Positions 13,101 through 25,155 of a DNA stretch of 64,000 nt are shown here, one piece after another; within the stretch, counting starts at the first letter, position 1, and every line of letters begins with the position of its first letter. The notes under the pieces are model-generated. The model ran no database searches, had not been told where the DNA came from, and was given only the letters and a program-made list of their open reading frames with translations. Made by a program: the position numbers and the translations under genes. This DNA is from Apostichopus japonicus (lineage: Eukaryota > Echinodermata > Holothuroidea > Aspidochirotida > Stichopodidae): NCBI RefSeq assembly GCF_037975245.1, contig NC_092562.1:12468001-12532000 (forward strand), written 5' to 3'.

Positions 13101-16100
13101 TCCGCCGCCCTTGTGCAACACTGTTGCATCCTTAAAATTAAATGAGTGGAAGGTTACTGTACCTGTACAGATTCATTTAGGCACCGCTATTTTAAACCCT
13201 AACAGGTCTGATGAGGAATTATAGAAATTGCATTTTAGTGACAAAAATATCAAATAATACAAGACAAGAGGAAATGCAGCAGCTGTTGAGGTGATCGTAG
13301 TTCATACCCGTACCTTACCACAGAATATAAGCTATTGAGGTAAGGTGGAGATGGGGGCGGGGGGGGGGGGAGCAAGGGTGAGGAGGAGGCAGTTGAGATT
13401 GAATAAACCTTCTTTTAAGTGAGACTTATTCAATCTTCCACATACTTACCTGGTTTCATAGTTCCAAACACGAACAGACCTGTCCATGGAGCAGGTAGCA
13501 ATGAGAGGTTTACGGATACAGATGTCTAGGCCGGTGATGATACTGAAATGGAATGGTTGCGACAGACTCTCGAAAGTAGCCTGGTCACCCTAGAACAAAA
13601 GGACATATTTCAGAAAGACATGAATCAAAAATAAATTCATTTGAATTTCATTGCATAATTTATATTAACTACCATCCACCATTTCCACTCAGGATAACAA
13701 GTACACTATACTGTAAATTTGATTTAGTTGCAATGATGTTGAGAATCAAAGTCTTAATTAAAAGTCTTGGTTTTGCTCAAAATGTGGCATACACCAGACC
13801 CAACCACCACAAATTGCTTTAAAGAAGGATTGGTGTTCATCGTATAGGATGGTTACAAACATCCATTACCAATTGTCCCACAAACATTAGTAAAAAGTGT
13901 TACCTTTCCTAGGTCTGTGGCAGAAAGTGCAATACAGTATAACTGGTTGTTGGTAGTAGTAGCTATGAGGGTCTCTTCGGAGGGACTGACCGTCAGATTT
14001 CTGATGTCATAGCCTTCTGTCCTGGTAGGATCTGCACCAATAGCATTATTAGGGGTCTGCAAAGGAAGGAAAAACCATAACCCTTAAATGAGTTTATGAT
14101 ACAATGCAAGAGAGACGTTCAAAATCCATTATAGAGCTGTCTATTGGCAAAAAGAAAAAGAAAAAAGAATGGCAAACATAATGAAAGAAAACGAGGACTT
14201 TCAAACCAGAGAAAACTAGGATAACATTTCTTGAGGTCTGGTAGGAAAGAAACAGTGAGATTTATGACTTTGCAAACAATGACACACAAAAAAAATGCAG
14301 CAATAAAATGCTTCATCTAGTGAACCCACTGGAAAAGTTTCCTATACAGAGCAGTTAATGCATGTTACAGTGAACATTGAGCACTAAAAGTTACAGATAT
14401 GTACCTTGATCTCTCTAGATTTCTTGAAGCTCTCCTTGTCTTCAGTCCTCTCAAAGAGATGAACGATGCCTTTGCCTCCCGAACAAGCGAATCCCTTGGA
14501 GTATGAGATGATGGATGTAATGAGAGCACCCTCACCTGCAACAGCCTGCTCTGTTATAGCATTCCTGAAACAAGATACCAAAATCAAAGAGAAAAGAAAA
14601 AAATAACACAGATTTAACCACTAGGACACAAGAATAGCAACTGAATTTTAATGACTACAGACTGCAATCAAACCTGCTTTTTAAGAATTACTTGAAGGTA
14701 AAAAGACAAGAATAGTTTGGTGATCTGTGAAATTAAAATTACATATAAGTAAATGAGTGACGGAGAACAGATTGGGAAACTATAAACAAATTGGACAAGG
14801 GCAAAAACAATTTTTCTGACATTAATAGGATTTTGACCAGTGACCCCAGGAATACCATTTCTGTACCTTATTAACTGAGCTATACAGCCCCTACTTGGCA
14901 AAAAACTTTAAAAGTTAAACGAACAAGGAGAGCAAAAGCAATAAATTGATATTTCTGGAACTCACATATCTCCTTCTTTTGGCTGGAAAGATAGAGACAT
15001 TTCGCTCTTGAGCTCTCCAGCTTCAAAGATGTACAGCTTGCCGTTATCTGTCCCAACGATGACTCTTTCGTCGGATATCCATGCATGTGACAGATAATTC
15101 TGAGGTTCTGTCTTCTGAAAAGCAAACTGTTTGAGATTTCCCTCGCTGTATCGGAACAACTTGAAGATTCCATCGCCCACCACGCAGATCTGTGTGTTAT
15201 CTTGAGGATTGAAGGATATCTGAAAAAGAATTACGGTAAAATTCATAATCATTGGTAAATTCTTTCCAAAGTGAGTGGCAAGGCACTTGTTCCTGTGCTG
15301 GAAACTATTTTGCAAATAAAGTTGTCCTTCTCCTATGACACTAATTCCATCTTTAGACCTACATGATGAATTTTTATTTTATTTGGTATCATCACAATTC
15401 TGAATGTAACATCATTAAAAAAGAGTTTCTGAATGGTCTTAGCTGATGGCCCAGTAATTGTGATTGTCTCTTCATTTTGTCCATAGTTTAAAAAATTTCT
15501 GATTAGTTTTGCATTGATGAACTTGAGGTAGTGTTATGATCACAACAAGCCAAAATTAGAAACCAAATTACCTTACTCAAGAAATTACCACAGTTGAATT
15601 TTTAGAAAGATAACGTGGAACAGTAAAATTCTTACCTGGTGAATATCATTATTTGCTGGATTAGATGTTTTGGTCACAGCAGTAACTTTGGATTTTTCCC
15701 AGGTCCAGTAGACCAAGGTCCAATCTGGTCTACCACCTTGAGCGATGAGATATTTGGAGTCCGGGGAGAAGGCTAAACTGGCGATCTCCTGGGACTGAAT
15801 GTCAACTGAACTCAAGGTCTTCTTCTTCCGGAGTGAATGCAAATCATAAATAGTAATGGAGGCTTTCTCTGCTCCTTTCTCAGCTACAGCAACATATCTA
15901 TATATGGAATATATTCATGAAATATATTAACAACCTACACCTCTCAGGTAATGTTATAAGACATTTCATTTAACTGCTACTGTACCTTTAACTGTTAATT
16001 ATATGAAGATTTGATCCAGTATACATTTCTGGTCAGGTGTAGATAATAAACAACCCATATGAATCATTAACCTGCTATAACAGAGTAAATGCTAAGCCAA

Positions 16101-16607
16101 GTGATGAAATTGCTACACACATGCAGTCATTTTTAACAGTGTTTGAACACAGAACAATTGATCAGAAGCTTTTTCTGTATTTTCACAAAATCATGTGAAC
16201 ACTAAGTTATCCCATCTTAGAAATAGAAGCTGACAAGGGTAGAGGAATGGAAGTGAAATAACAGACCCATTTCCAGAATGCAATCATCCTATAAAGTGGA
16301 GATGCAGATCACAAGATAGAATGACGCAGTCTTTAGATGTGCTCCCTCTCTGCAAGATTTTGAATAAATACTCTGAGCAAAAAGCCAAATATGTTTACCT
16401 TCGATTTGGACTGACACACATAGCTGAAGTGCCTGTGCTTTTATCAGAGCCTGGGATGAATCTCTGTGATTTCTGGTCAATATTGTACAGTAGAGTGTTG
16501 GCACCACTTGGGTACACAATGGTTTGTTCATCAGCAAAGCAGACATTTCCACTGACATCTCCTTTCAGACCAAAGGAATGTCTTGGTGTTGCCACAGCTA
16601 TTGACAT
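1133..16607 (-). CDS. CFAP57: Cilia- and flagella-associated protein 57 (WDR65)
   Basis: Twenty coding exons on the minus strand give 1,214 aa, close to vertebrate CFAP57 (about 1,250). Exons: 16607-16399, 15897-15636, 15219-14966, 14564-14405, 14056-13904, 13589-13450, 12057-11892, 11253-11140, 10765-10553, 9678-9505, 8831-8667, 8216-7967, 7153-6963, 6253-6080, 5329-5171, 4136-3993, 3823-3707, 3214-3083, 2251-2108, 1456-1133. All junctions are GT-AG with matching phase. The first about 670 residues are WD40 repeats (for example [16 protein letters not shown] and [17 protein letters not shown]). The rest is long coiled coil, including the family segments [32 protein letters not shown] and [20 protein letters not shown]57 is an axonemal protein needed for assembly of a subset of inner dynein arms in motile cilia. 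The start ATG at 16607 begins [14 protein letters not shown], as expected for the family. Confidence 0.96.
1807..2098. repeat. 27-bp minisatellite in CFAP57 last intron
   Basis: About eleven copies of a unit of about 27 bp containing CATTACAAGTCAGTATTGTG, with point changes and a few shortened copies. The array stops about 9 bp from the 5' splice site (2107-2106) of CFAP57 exon 19. Open frames read from it are repeat artefacts. Confidence 0.9.
4364..5150. repeat. 67-bp minisatellite, interrupted
   Basis: Units of exactly 67 bp start at 4364, 4431, 4498 and 4565, with a partial fifth at 4632, and contain CATACAGTGTTATTGTCAAT and GAGCTTGTATATAAC. Two further degenerate units lie at 5055-5150 after a 416-bp insertion. 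The array fills the 5' end of the CFAP57 intron after exon 15; the nearest unit ends about 20 bp from the donor at 5170. Confidence 0.9.
4639..5054 (-). mobile_element. 416-bp insertion in minisatellite, candidate solo LTR
   Basis: The 67-bp array is broken by unrelated sequence beginning TGTAG and ending TTACA, flanked by a 4-bp direct repeat CTGG (4635-4638 and 5055-5058). TGTA...TACA ends with a 4-bp duplication are typical of LTRs of Ty3/gypsy-type retrotransposons. Read on the minus strand the insert contains AATAAA near 4921-4926, as an LTR should. CTGG also occurs in the repeat unit, so the duplication could be chance. No retroviral-type coding region is present. Confidence 0.45.
12459..13113. 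mobile_element. Non-autonomous hAT-like element, family A copy 1, 655 bp
   Basis: Termini CAAGGGCGGCGGAACC and TTCCGCCGCCCTTG form an inverted repeat of at least 14 bp. An exact 8-bp target duplication TGCAACAC lies at 12451-12458 and 13114-13121. The sequence is nearly identical along its whole length to the copy at 57225-57876, which has a different exact 8-bp duplication; this confirms the boundaries. It contains the hairpin core module at about 12585-12692 and a long G run near 12942. No transposase is encoded. It sits in CFAP57 intron 6, between exons 13589-13450 and 12057-11892. Confidence 0.9.
14818..14892 (-). mobile_element. tRNA-like SINE head, degenerate
   Basis: On the minus strand the segment reads as an A box (TATAGCTCAGTTAATAAGG) followed about 30 bp later by a B box-like GGGGTCACTGGTCAAAATCC. 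The acceptor stem does not pair, so this looks like the head of a tRNA-derived SINE and not a working tRNA gene. It lies in the CFAP57 intron after exon 15219-14966. Confidence 0.45.
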
Positions 16608-18300
16608 GTTAATAACTCACAATGTTCTTCTTGCACTAGTAATCTGAAAGCAAAGATAGAGGGATAGTCCAGCCATTACATAACTATTGTATTACTATTA
16701 TATTACTATATGTCAAGAGTCTTAACATAAGTCATTCTCATACCACATGCTTATCTTTAGTGTGTGTCTCCCTTCCAAAAATTAAGTCCAAAGTAGTCTA
16801 ATGTCCATGTTGTGGCTTCACAGTGAAATGCATACCCCTGTATAGTGTGCCTCTCTTTTAAAACTCAAGTTCAACTTAATCTCTGTTGTGGCGTAGCAGA
16901 TTCGCAGTCACAGTGAAATCAATGCATCCTTTGGGTGTGTCTATACTAAGTCCAAAGTAATGTCAACGTCCTGGATTCAAAGCCTTTCCAGTGACCTGAC
17001 TGCGAAGCTGGCATCAAAATGGGAACTATTCGATTGCCGGGTAAACTGCAGTTATGCCTAATTTGAGTAACAGTTCACATTGAATTTTACTGTACAACTC
17101 CTAAATGTGTGGAATAATCCACAATTGTGTCTCAAAAACATAAATATGATGTTTCCTTGTGACAATTTTGGCTGTTTCCGCTGGACTTTGTAGATTAAAA
17201 TTGCTATTGCAAAGGGGTTACACTTTGACTTACAATAACAGTGGCTATCAAGTATCATTAGTTTGACTGTAACTAAGTACGCGAATTTAGGGCACACGCA
17301 AAGTTACCGTACAAGTTACAGTAAGTCTACCAAGTATTAGGCCTAGCCTACTACTATACTGTAACTTTTGTAAGGTAGCCTAAGTTTGAACGGGTACCGT
17401 TGTTTTCCGCACACGTTACTTTCCGCTGAAACAAAACGGTGTTTTCCGCAAACAAATTTGTCAGCGGAAAACAACGTTTTTTTCAGCGGAAAGTAACGTT
17501 TTTTTTTTTTGGAGGAACAGAATAACTTACTGAATTGATTAGGCACATGGAATGATTTAGGAAGGTGGAGAGGATTTAACTGTAACAGGATAAATCGGCC
17601 ATGATTTTAGATGTAACTCGTAAGAAAGGTGGTGCAAAATGCGTGTTCGGCTATTAAAACAGCCCTTACTTATACAGCCATTTCCAGCAAAAATCAAAGA
17701 TACCGCCTTTTACAACTTTTTTTTTTTAAACTATCATTACGCGGACCGCACTTTTAATACTTTATTAGATAGTCAATCCTTCATAACGCGGGTGTCCCTT
17801 TGCCCTTTTATCGGCCGACCACCACATACTTCTTTAATAATCCCTAATTACACACCCCCAAGCCTCCTCTGTATTATAAGCAGCTTAACTTTTCTGACAC
17901 GAACTCAGTCTAACCATCCTTTATCGACGTTCTTTGATACTTTCTCATGTTATTTTAATCATCCTGCCTGAATTTGGTATCCTAAAATTGCGGAAAATAT
18001 AGTATACAGGAAGGTGAAAAAAAGGTGTTTTCCGCAGAAGAATTTTTTCAGCGGAAAGTAATCAGCGGAAAGTAACGTATGCGGAAAACAACTGAAACCA
18101 GTTTGAACCAGTACGATTAGGCCAACGTGAAAATATTTATACTAAGGCTAAGATGGAAGTCGCTACTTACTTTCTTGATATCGATAAAACGGCAAGTATA
18201 GAAACCTCAAACAGCATTCATTTTAGATTCATGTTGACTGTAGAAAACCGAAGTGTCTTCCTCAAGTAATATTATGAAGTCTTGGTGATTCCACGACTGT
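16608..18300 (-). other. CFAP57: CFAP57 5' untranslated region with probable intron
   Basis: A good acceptor (CTTTCAG) lies just upstream of the CFAP57 start, giving a leader exon part at 16608-16643. A matching donor reading AAGAAA|GTAAGTAG is found at 18171/18170, so a 5' untranslated exon may run from 18171 to about 18300. The 1.5-kb intron between them would contain the transposon at 17392-18099. Splice signals alone support this; the cap site is not visible. Confidence 0.4.
17392..18099. mobile_element. Non-autonomous DNA transposon with TTTTCCGC subterminal repeats, 708 bp
   Basis: Both ends carry, in opposite orientation, GTTGTTTTCCGCA followed by ACGTTACTTTCCGCTGA, an inverted repeat of about 30 bp. 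Further TTTTCCGC and TTTCCGCTGA motifs are repeated just inside each end. An exact 9-bp direct repeat AGTTTGAAC flanks it (17383-17391 and 18100-18108). There is no transposase frame. The ends (about GGTACCGTTG and GGTTTCAGTTG read inward) resemble in design the element at 19243-20079. Confidence 0.75.
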
Positions 18301-18696
18301 GCCTACAGCCTAGCCGAATCCAGCTTTGAAAGTTGCTACGGGCAACAAAGGGCAATATTGCCAGGTATAAAATAAATGTAATGCGTAAGGAAAGTTTTGA
18401 AGGTCTATAGTCTTTTGAATAATTCATGTTACATTTCAGTTATATTAAACACTTTTAAAAGGTATATATACATTTCAACTTACCATAATATAATTTTTAA
18501 TGAAATAATAACAAAATGATTACTCTTGACGTGGTTAGAGTATAAGGACTGTCCGTCGTCTGCTACGCATGGAATGAAAAAAGAAGATTGGAACACGAAT
18601 TCCTGGGTTTCTTTTGAAACTGCTCAAATGACTTTCTTTGTTGAGTCTTATCGTTTCATTATTTTCCTAAGCTTTTATTAAATAACCATTTCAATT
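18301..18696. promoter_or_regulatory. Shared upstream region of CFAP57 and ALKBH7
   Basis: The two genes are transcribed away from each other and this gap lies between the inferred CFAP57 leader exon and the first ALKBH7 start codon. It is AT-rich with no CpG cluster visible. A promoter function is inferred from layout only; no TATA box or other element stands out. Confidence 0.35.
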
Positions 18697-18879
18697 ATGA
18701 CGTCAATTGCAAGTCTCCAAGTAATTCGTACATGCAATAAAAAATTGTTACTAGCAATAATTACGCCTAGTGTTACATCCTACTGTTCAAACTTACATAG
18801 TTCGAACGCTTTCAACGGTACAGTATATCCAATTGAGTATGAGTATCGTACTTGTAATGTTGCTAATGGCAGGTGCACG

Positions 18880-21800
18880 ATGTCCAGAGCCATGCTGACC
18901 AGCAAATTAAAACGTTCGCTTTTGCGACTACACTCGAGGACATTTGCAAAAACTTCAAGGTTGAACACGGATAGACCTGGTCCTATATCAACACTGAATC
19001 CACCAATAGAATACAGTTGTGACAACATCGCAGGAGTGGCAAAAGACAACTTTTGTGTCATTCCTAACTTCATAAGTGATGAGGAAGAAACAGTCTTGTT
19101 GAAGGAAATTGACAAACATTTCAGAGGAATCAGATATGAATATGATCATTGGGATAATGTAAGTTGTTTTTTATAGGTGTGTACTTCACAAAAGGAAAAT
19201 GAAGTAAAACAAGTTTTGACACTATGTAAAACCTGATATTTTGCTTACCAGTCAAAACGTCCCCTTACCAAAACCTCCCCGCTTTTGGTCAAAATGTCCC
19301 CGTTTGTCAAAACGTCCCCATTGGTCAAAACATCCATGTAAGTCAAACGTCCCTGTCTATTACATTCATTCACAGTTGTGAATATATATTAATTTTAAGT
19401 TATAATTTGGCTAAGTTATCGGCATGCAAGTTGGATTACAGGCGCTAAATAAATCATGAAGGACTATATCGTTTAATTATATTTGGTATGAAAAAGGTAT
19501 AGGCTATATGTTTTTCAATGATTTAACGAATTAAGGAAAACAAAAAATACAGTATTATACAAGAAAGAATTTGGATGCGTATACTATACAATATATATAT
19601 CTATATAATATTTTAAATTGAGTGAAATCACTTATCGTTTATTTTACGAAGTAAAATTTTGTCACGGGTACGTGCCCCTGTTGATATTTGACATTTGAAG
19701 TATAGAAAATATTGAGCAGAGAGCATGTATATTTAGAATTAAGTATACATGTTTCGGCCCCTAAAAAGCGGTTAGTTCCGTTTTAGACCATTAGCACAAT
19801 TGTACGTTATGCATGCATGCCTTGGTAACAATAGTGACCGATAGTCACGGCCAGGCACTTCCCGCGCATAAAAACTGTTTTCAACCTAAACTATACTTAT
19901 CCTTGCTCTTTGATTTGAACTAAAAACATCCACACTTGCATTCCAACTGATTATAAAAGCGGCGACGTTTTGACTCACAGGGACGTTTTGACTGCAGGGA
20001 CGTTTTGGTAAAAAGCAGGGACGTGTTGGTCTTAAAAAAGTGGGGACGTTTTGGTAAAGGGACGTTTTGATTGGATACCGATATTTTAGTGCATTTTGAA
20101 AGCAAACTAAAACTATAGTATAATATAATGTATTAATTGGGTTGCACTATAGTACTACTATAGCATTTGCATTTTACATGATACGATTTATATTATACTG
20201 TATGATACAATTATAATAACAAAATTTACATATAAACAAATCTGACCCACTGGATACATCCAAGTTTGTTGAAGAACATAGCTGATTTTCCTGACCACAA
20301 TTATAATTGCAGGCAATACATGGATATCGAGAGACAGAGAAATCTAAATGGAGTTTAGCCACAGAAAACATATTACAGAGGGTGAGAGATGCTGCTTTCA
20401 CTAAAGGAGCAACCCAATTGCCTCTTGTGCATGTCCTTGATTTAGCAGCAAATGGCTATATCAAGGCACACGTGGATAGTGTCAAGGTAAGAACAGATCT
20501 TCCATTGCATGTGTCAAGTTTGTGGTCACTCACTGTGAAGTTTGTGCTCATCCTATTTGTACAGTTTTAAATTGGCATTTTAATACCATGTGCATATTGC
20601 TGTTTTATGACAATGGGTGCTCTGGCCTCTGGTATTACAGCAGGTATTCATGCTCAGTATGATGTGATAAATGTGTGGATTTTTGTAACAGGAATGTAGA
20701 GGGTTGATCCCAATTCACCTCCTCTATGAGAAATTCCACCATGTTGTTATCTTGCCTACATTACTCACCTAATTGACAGAACAACCTTTAATAATGGAAA
20801 TTGCTTGTTTCTAATCCAAAGAGTGCAAATGTAGTGGTGAAGAACTATTTTCAAGATTTTGTGATGCGTATGTGGGTAGAGGAGAGGTAGGGTGTGATTG
20901 ACTCAAGCAACCAACTTATAAGAATTATGCTTTGCCCTAAATAGTGGACCTTGATGTCAACTTTATCCTGAAGTTCCACTTGTAAATAGATTTAAGGTCT
21001 GATAGAAATATTAAAATATCTTTATTCTCCACTAATAGTGACAATAGACCATTAAATAGGTTCTCAAAGTGATCATTAGAAACATCTTCTCTATAGTAAC
21101 TAAAATGTTTTGAAACATAATGATTTTGAACTTGTTTAGCATGTCAGTGTGTTTCAACAACTTTTGTGAGGTTGCAGGAACAGCATAGATGGTTGTTCAG
21201 CAAGGTTTATGTATAATTGTCAGGTCAGCCTGGATGGTTTACAATAAACCATGTAGTCTTTAAACTGGTAGTTCTGATCAATTTCTGATACATTTGTTAG
21301 CCAAGGGTAGTTCAGATTGTCCAGATGTTAAGTCATCTAGCTAGTATTATGATGATATATAATAGATAACACCTAAAAATTTACCCAGAGTGTTGTAGAT
21401 TTAATTATATGTACAGTAACTCTTGCTTTGTTTCCTTTACAGTTTTGTGGGCCAACTATTGCTGGTCTCTCTCTCATCTCGCCTTCTGTGTTAAGACTTG
21501 TTAAGGAAGATGACAGCACACTGTGGCTGAAGGCTGTGTTACCAGCAGGATCATTGTACATTATGAGGTAAGATTTTATTTTTATTTTTGTAACTTACCA
21601 AATAACTTGAAGGTAACTGATTGAGAGAGAAGAAAAAACTCTGAATATCTAAAAAAACATCGACAACAGTTATGGACTAGCCAATAGAGAACAGATATAA
21701 ATTAATAACAAGTTTGTAACAATCAAGTTAAAAATTGCATTTACACATTTCTGACACATATACAGACAAGTGCATAGCCAGAAGATTGGGGCAGTAATAA

Positions 21801-23069
21801 AAATGAATAGGAGAATAATTTGCCACCCAATAGTTCATTCATGACATTCATGTTTAGTTGACCTTACTAACACATCTATACAGTATGAATAAAAATTTCA
21901 TTTAAAACACCAAGACCAAGAAACAATAGATTCTTCTGCTGTCTTTTCATTACATTTGTATGTAATGTAACTTGCTTGTTTATCAATCTTAACCTGGTTC
22001 GTAACTTAATATCTAAGGAGTTTGATCTTGACATATTATCTTCTTTTGTGATTGCAAGTTTGGTAGTTTTACAAGTTTGCCATCTAATAAAATATCTAGA
22101 ATTTGAGAAACTAGCAGTGCATCTCACACTGAAAGGCCTAATTAGGAGGATGGGTTTGATTTGAATGATATTTACAGGGTTCTGCCGCTGCCGGTCGGCG
22201 CCGGTCGGGCGCGACCAGCACGCTGAATTACCGACCGCCACAATCTGCCTGAGTGAGTTTCCGACCGGCACTTATTTTCGATAGGAACTCCAAAAAACAG
22301 CTCCATAGCCGGAGGGTCGAACGTACAGAAACAATTTGTTTGAGACTAGGGGAAATCCAGTTCATAACTGTTCAAAATATCCAACACATCACAGTGTCAT
22401 ACTTAGTAAATATTACCAGAGTTCCGCATTCCAGACCAATGACCGTTTTCCGTTTCCAACTTCCAATCGTACTTTTGATAGTTTCATTTATATCTATTTT
22501 TATCGCGCGAGACACAGGCACTATCCAGCTAGCTAGTACACATACTCAAAACACTCGGGAAACACTTCGTACAGAATACTCGGGAAGGGCCGTTTCCGGC
22601 CATCATGGGGTTTCCTAAACCCAAAATTTTCTTCTATGCTCCGCGCCAACCGATGGTGGCGCTCCGCTTAGACAGTCCTGCCGGCACTCAATCCACCCTG
22701 GGCAGAACCCTGTATTTACATTTCAAAATTAGCAATTAGGACAGTTGCAATGAGCCAGATCTTTTGCATTAAAACATCAAGTGGGCAAATTCCTGTTTCG
22801 TCCTCTATGCTTTTTTCCATCTCTCATTATGAGAGACAGCAAGTCTTCCTCCTCTGCCTGAAGAGAAAGAGGAGGAGGAAGGGCAGTAGAATTCATTAAC
22901 CTTACCTTTCTCCACTATTATTATTATGCTTTTCAGAAACCAGATAAGGTTTGACTACACCCATGAGATTCTCAGGGATGAGGATTCGTATATAAGAGAC
23001 GTGAAAGTAAACAAGGGACGTAGAGTCTCAGTCATGTTTCGTGATCAGCCAGTAGAAGATCACAGTTGA
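18880..23069 (+). CDS. ALKBH7: Alpha-ketoglutarate-dependent dioxygenase AlkB homologue 7
   Basis: Four exons (18880-19158, 20313-20486, 21443-21567, 22937-23069) encode 236 aa, near the usual 221. The 2-oxoglutarate/Fe(II) dioxygenase fold is recognisable: [19 protein letters not shown], then the iron ligands His and Asp in HVDSVK (about 146 and 148), the segment [20 protein letters not shown], and the distal His of [11 protein letters not shown] (about 202) with the 2-oxoglutarate-binding Arg in KGRRVSV. ALKBH7 is a mitochondrial matrix member of the family, linked to programmed necrosis. From the ATG at 18880 the N-terminus ([20 protein letters not shown]) is rich in Arg, Ser and Leu without acidic residues, as in a mitochondrial presequence. 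An in-frame ATG at 18697 would add 61 residues and cannot be excluded. All junctions are GT-AG in phase. Confidence 0.94.
19243..20079. mobile_element. Non-autonomous DNA transposon with GGGACGTTTT subterminal repeats, 837 bp
   Basis: The left 80 bp contain five or six copies of TCAAAACGTCCCC-like sequence; the right 110 bp contain the same motif inverted (GGGACGTTTTG). Read inward, the ends are GCTTACCAGTCAAAACGTCC and GGTATCCAATCAAAACGTCC. An exact 8-bp repeat GATATTTT flanks it (19235-19242 and 20080-20087). The centre is AT-rich and non-coding. It lies inside ALKBH7 intron 1 and must be spliced out with it. Confidence 0.85.
22175..22712. mobile_element. Non-autonomous element with CAGGGTTCTGCC ends, 538 bp
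   Basis: Starts CAGGGTTCTGCC and ends GGGCAGAACCCTG, a clean inverted repeat. The flanks share the direct repeat TATTTA (22169-22174 and 22713-22718), so the target duplication is 6 bp. Inside the ends are CCGGTCGG-type GC-rich repeats. At about 22556-22676 it carries the same hairpin core as the family A elements at 12459 and 57225, although the termini are unrelated. It lies in ALKBH7 intron 3. Confidence 0.8.
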
Positions 23070-23276
23070 GGTGCAGGCAAGCGGAACACCTTTGGACAAA
23101 TCACAGAAGAGTTTACTACAACATGTGGAGTAGTATTGTAACAGTCACTGGTGGCGCTCATCCTGTCTGGCTTCCTTTAAAATGTCAATAGTATTGCTTC
23201 TAGTAATTACCTTCAAATATACTAACCTGGTCAAGATTCACAAAATGGAATTTTTTCTTTACTGCACTATCAATGA

Positions 23277-23282
23277 AATAAA
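23277..23282 (+). promoter_or_regulatory. ALKBH7: Probable ALKBH7 poly(A) signal
   Basis: AATAAA about 210 bp after the ALKBH7 stop codon, the first canonical hexamer on this strand after the gene. Confidence 0.5.
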
Positions 23283-23299
23283 AAGCATGTTTATTCACT

Positions 23300-25155
23300 G
23301 GGACATTTCTTTTCCTTGACCCTTCTCAAATATTGATGAAGAATTTGGAGGACGGAGTGAAAGTTTCTCATTTCTGTGGATTCACTTTTGAGTGCTTTTG
23401 TACTTTATTCGCTACTAGGGTGTGCAAAAGTACAGGCATTTCAAACATGGGCAATGAGATGCTACTGGAATGTCCCTTTAAGCTTCTATTGATCATATTT
23501 AGATGTGGATGCAATACACAATGACCTTTATCCTTGTATTAGTTTATCAATACTATAATAGTCGTAGACAGACTGGTGTCTATTGTAAGCTGGGATCTGT
23601 ATTCGACCATTTGACTGGTTAATGACCCAAAGGACAACCTGATCACTCTTTCTACAAAATTTTTACTCTTATTTGGATGATGTTTTAAAAGATGCTGGAA
23701 TAAGGTGACATTTGAGCAGGGGAAGAAAAATTTCATCGTATGTTTTTGATGTTCTGCAGTGATTATTAAGTGCAAGTAAGTAAATGGTACAACTACAAGA
23801 TATGTGCTGGATGCCATCAAGTCACGCATGTAGAGAACTTGTATGACAAATAATTGTTGATAGGTTATAATTCATTATATTCCAACGGTGCCGTTAACTT
23901 TCTTCTGTTCTACTTTGACCTTGTGTGGAATAAGTAAAAATACCTGATGAGCATCATCATCAAATAAAATGGCTGAATAACAGAGTCTAGCAGGCAGACT
24001 GTTAGGCATTATCTCCTTAGAATCTTTACAAAATTCTTTAGAAATATTGTTAGTCCAAATTCCAAAATACAGACTTTAGAGTGTGTCTAAAAATATATCC
24101 AAGGACAATTGTCCCAAATTTATCTTAACTTGCCATGATTGTTAGGAAACTATTCCTTTTAGTCTGTAACTCAAAAAGTCTGTAATCCAATCTAAGCATT
24201 TTCTTTTACAAAAAGTAAGTCTGAAAAAGTTGTATGCAATTGTGTGTATACTGGACTGTTTTAGAGATATTAGGTTAACTTTTTACACATGAGAGTTTAT
24301 ACTTATTGATCTCTTTTTAAACTGTGAAAGTGAATACGAAAATATAGCAAACACATTAAAGATAATGACACACATCAAACATTTTTTCATCTCTTGTATT
24401 TTTTTTCCATTCATAAAACTTAAGCAATGACACATCCTTATTGCAATAATGTGTTCAGATTCCAGTCTGCATGTTAAACATTTCATATGCCATAATAACA
24501 GTCAGCTACTTCCATCACCTCCACCCTCCATTTCATGTTCAACAATTTAATAACAACTCCTGCACAGCTGTCTTTCAGATGCTACTTAGATCAAATTTTG
24601 TGTCTCATTAGGTCAAAAGGGGATTGACTTGCTGCTCTGACGATGATAAATATTTAATAATCCATAACACACTTCACAATACATTAGTATCACCTTGTTA
24701 GTCTGCCCTTGTGGTGAATGTTACAGGTCACTTATCTCAATATTGTTTCCCTATGTATTTAACCTATTATCTAATACTCCCCCTCCTCCACCCCCTTCCC
24801 CCCACTTCAAGCCTGATTAATAAATAGGGTTAGGTGGCTGTACCTGTAGCTTTCCAGATATTAGTGAATACCAAACTCATCATTTAGCTTTTGTGTAATC
24901 TGAGTCACAACTGACAGCATCTGCTGATACAGGCAAGGTGTGTCACATGTTCATGTCCACACATGACACATGCCTTATCTTTCTGGTAATAGCATGTTTC
25001 ATTCAACTCCATTCTATTCTCCATATCTTTTCCCCCTTCGTGCTTCTCTCTAGCTTCCATGGGGCTGCTACTGTCAGCTGTTTTGCATCCTGTTACATGT
25101 TGTACATGTATCGCACCATTTTGTAGTCTCCACCGTTTTTCTGCCACCTTTATTT
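23300..25155. other. Gene-free interval between convergent genes
   Basis: Lies between the ends of ALKBH7 (plus) and DNAJC21 (minus). Open frames on both strands are short and show no family resemblance. No transposon ends or tandem repeats were seen, only a pyrimidine-rich stretch near 24780-24810. Some of it is presumably 3' untranslated sequence. Confidence 0.5.
25149..25154 (-). promoter_or_regulatory. DNAJC21: AATAAA immediately after the DNAJC21 stop
   Basis: On the minus strand the stop TGA (25158-25156) is followed after one base by AATAAA. If used, the 3' untranslated region would be only about 20-30 nt. Chance occurrence in AT-rich DNA is possible. Confidence 0.25.

Noticed and set aside
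18780-19115. 111-aa minus-strand open frame
   Set aside because: Antisense shadow of ALKBH7 exon 1, which has clear family similarity on the plus strand.
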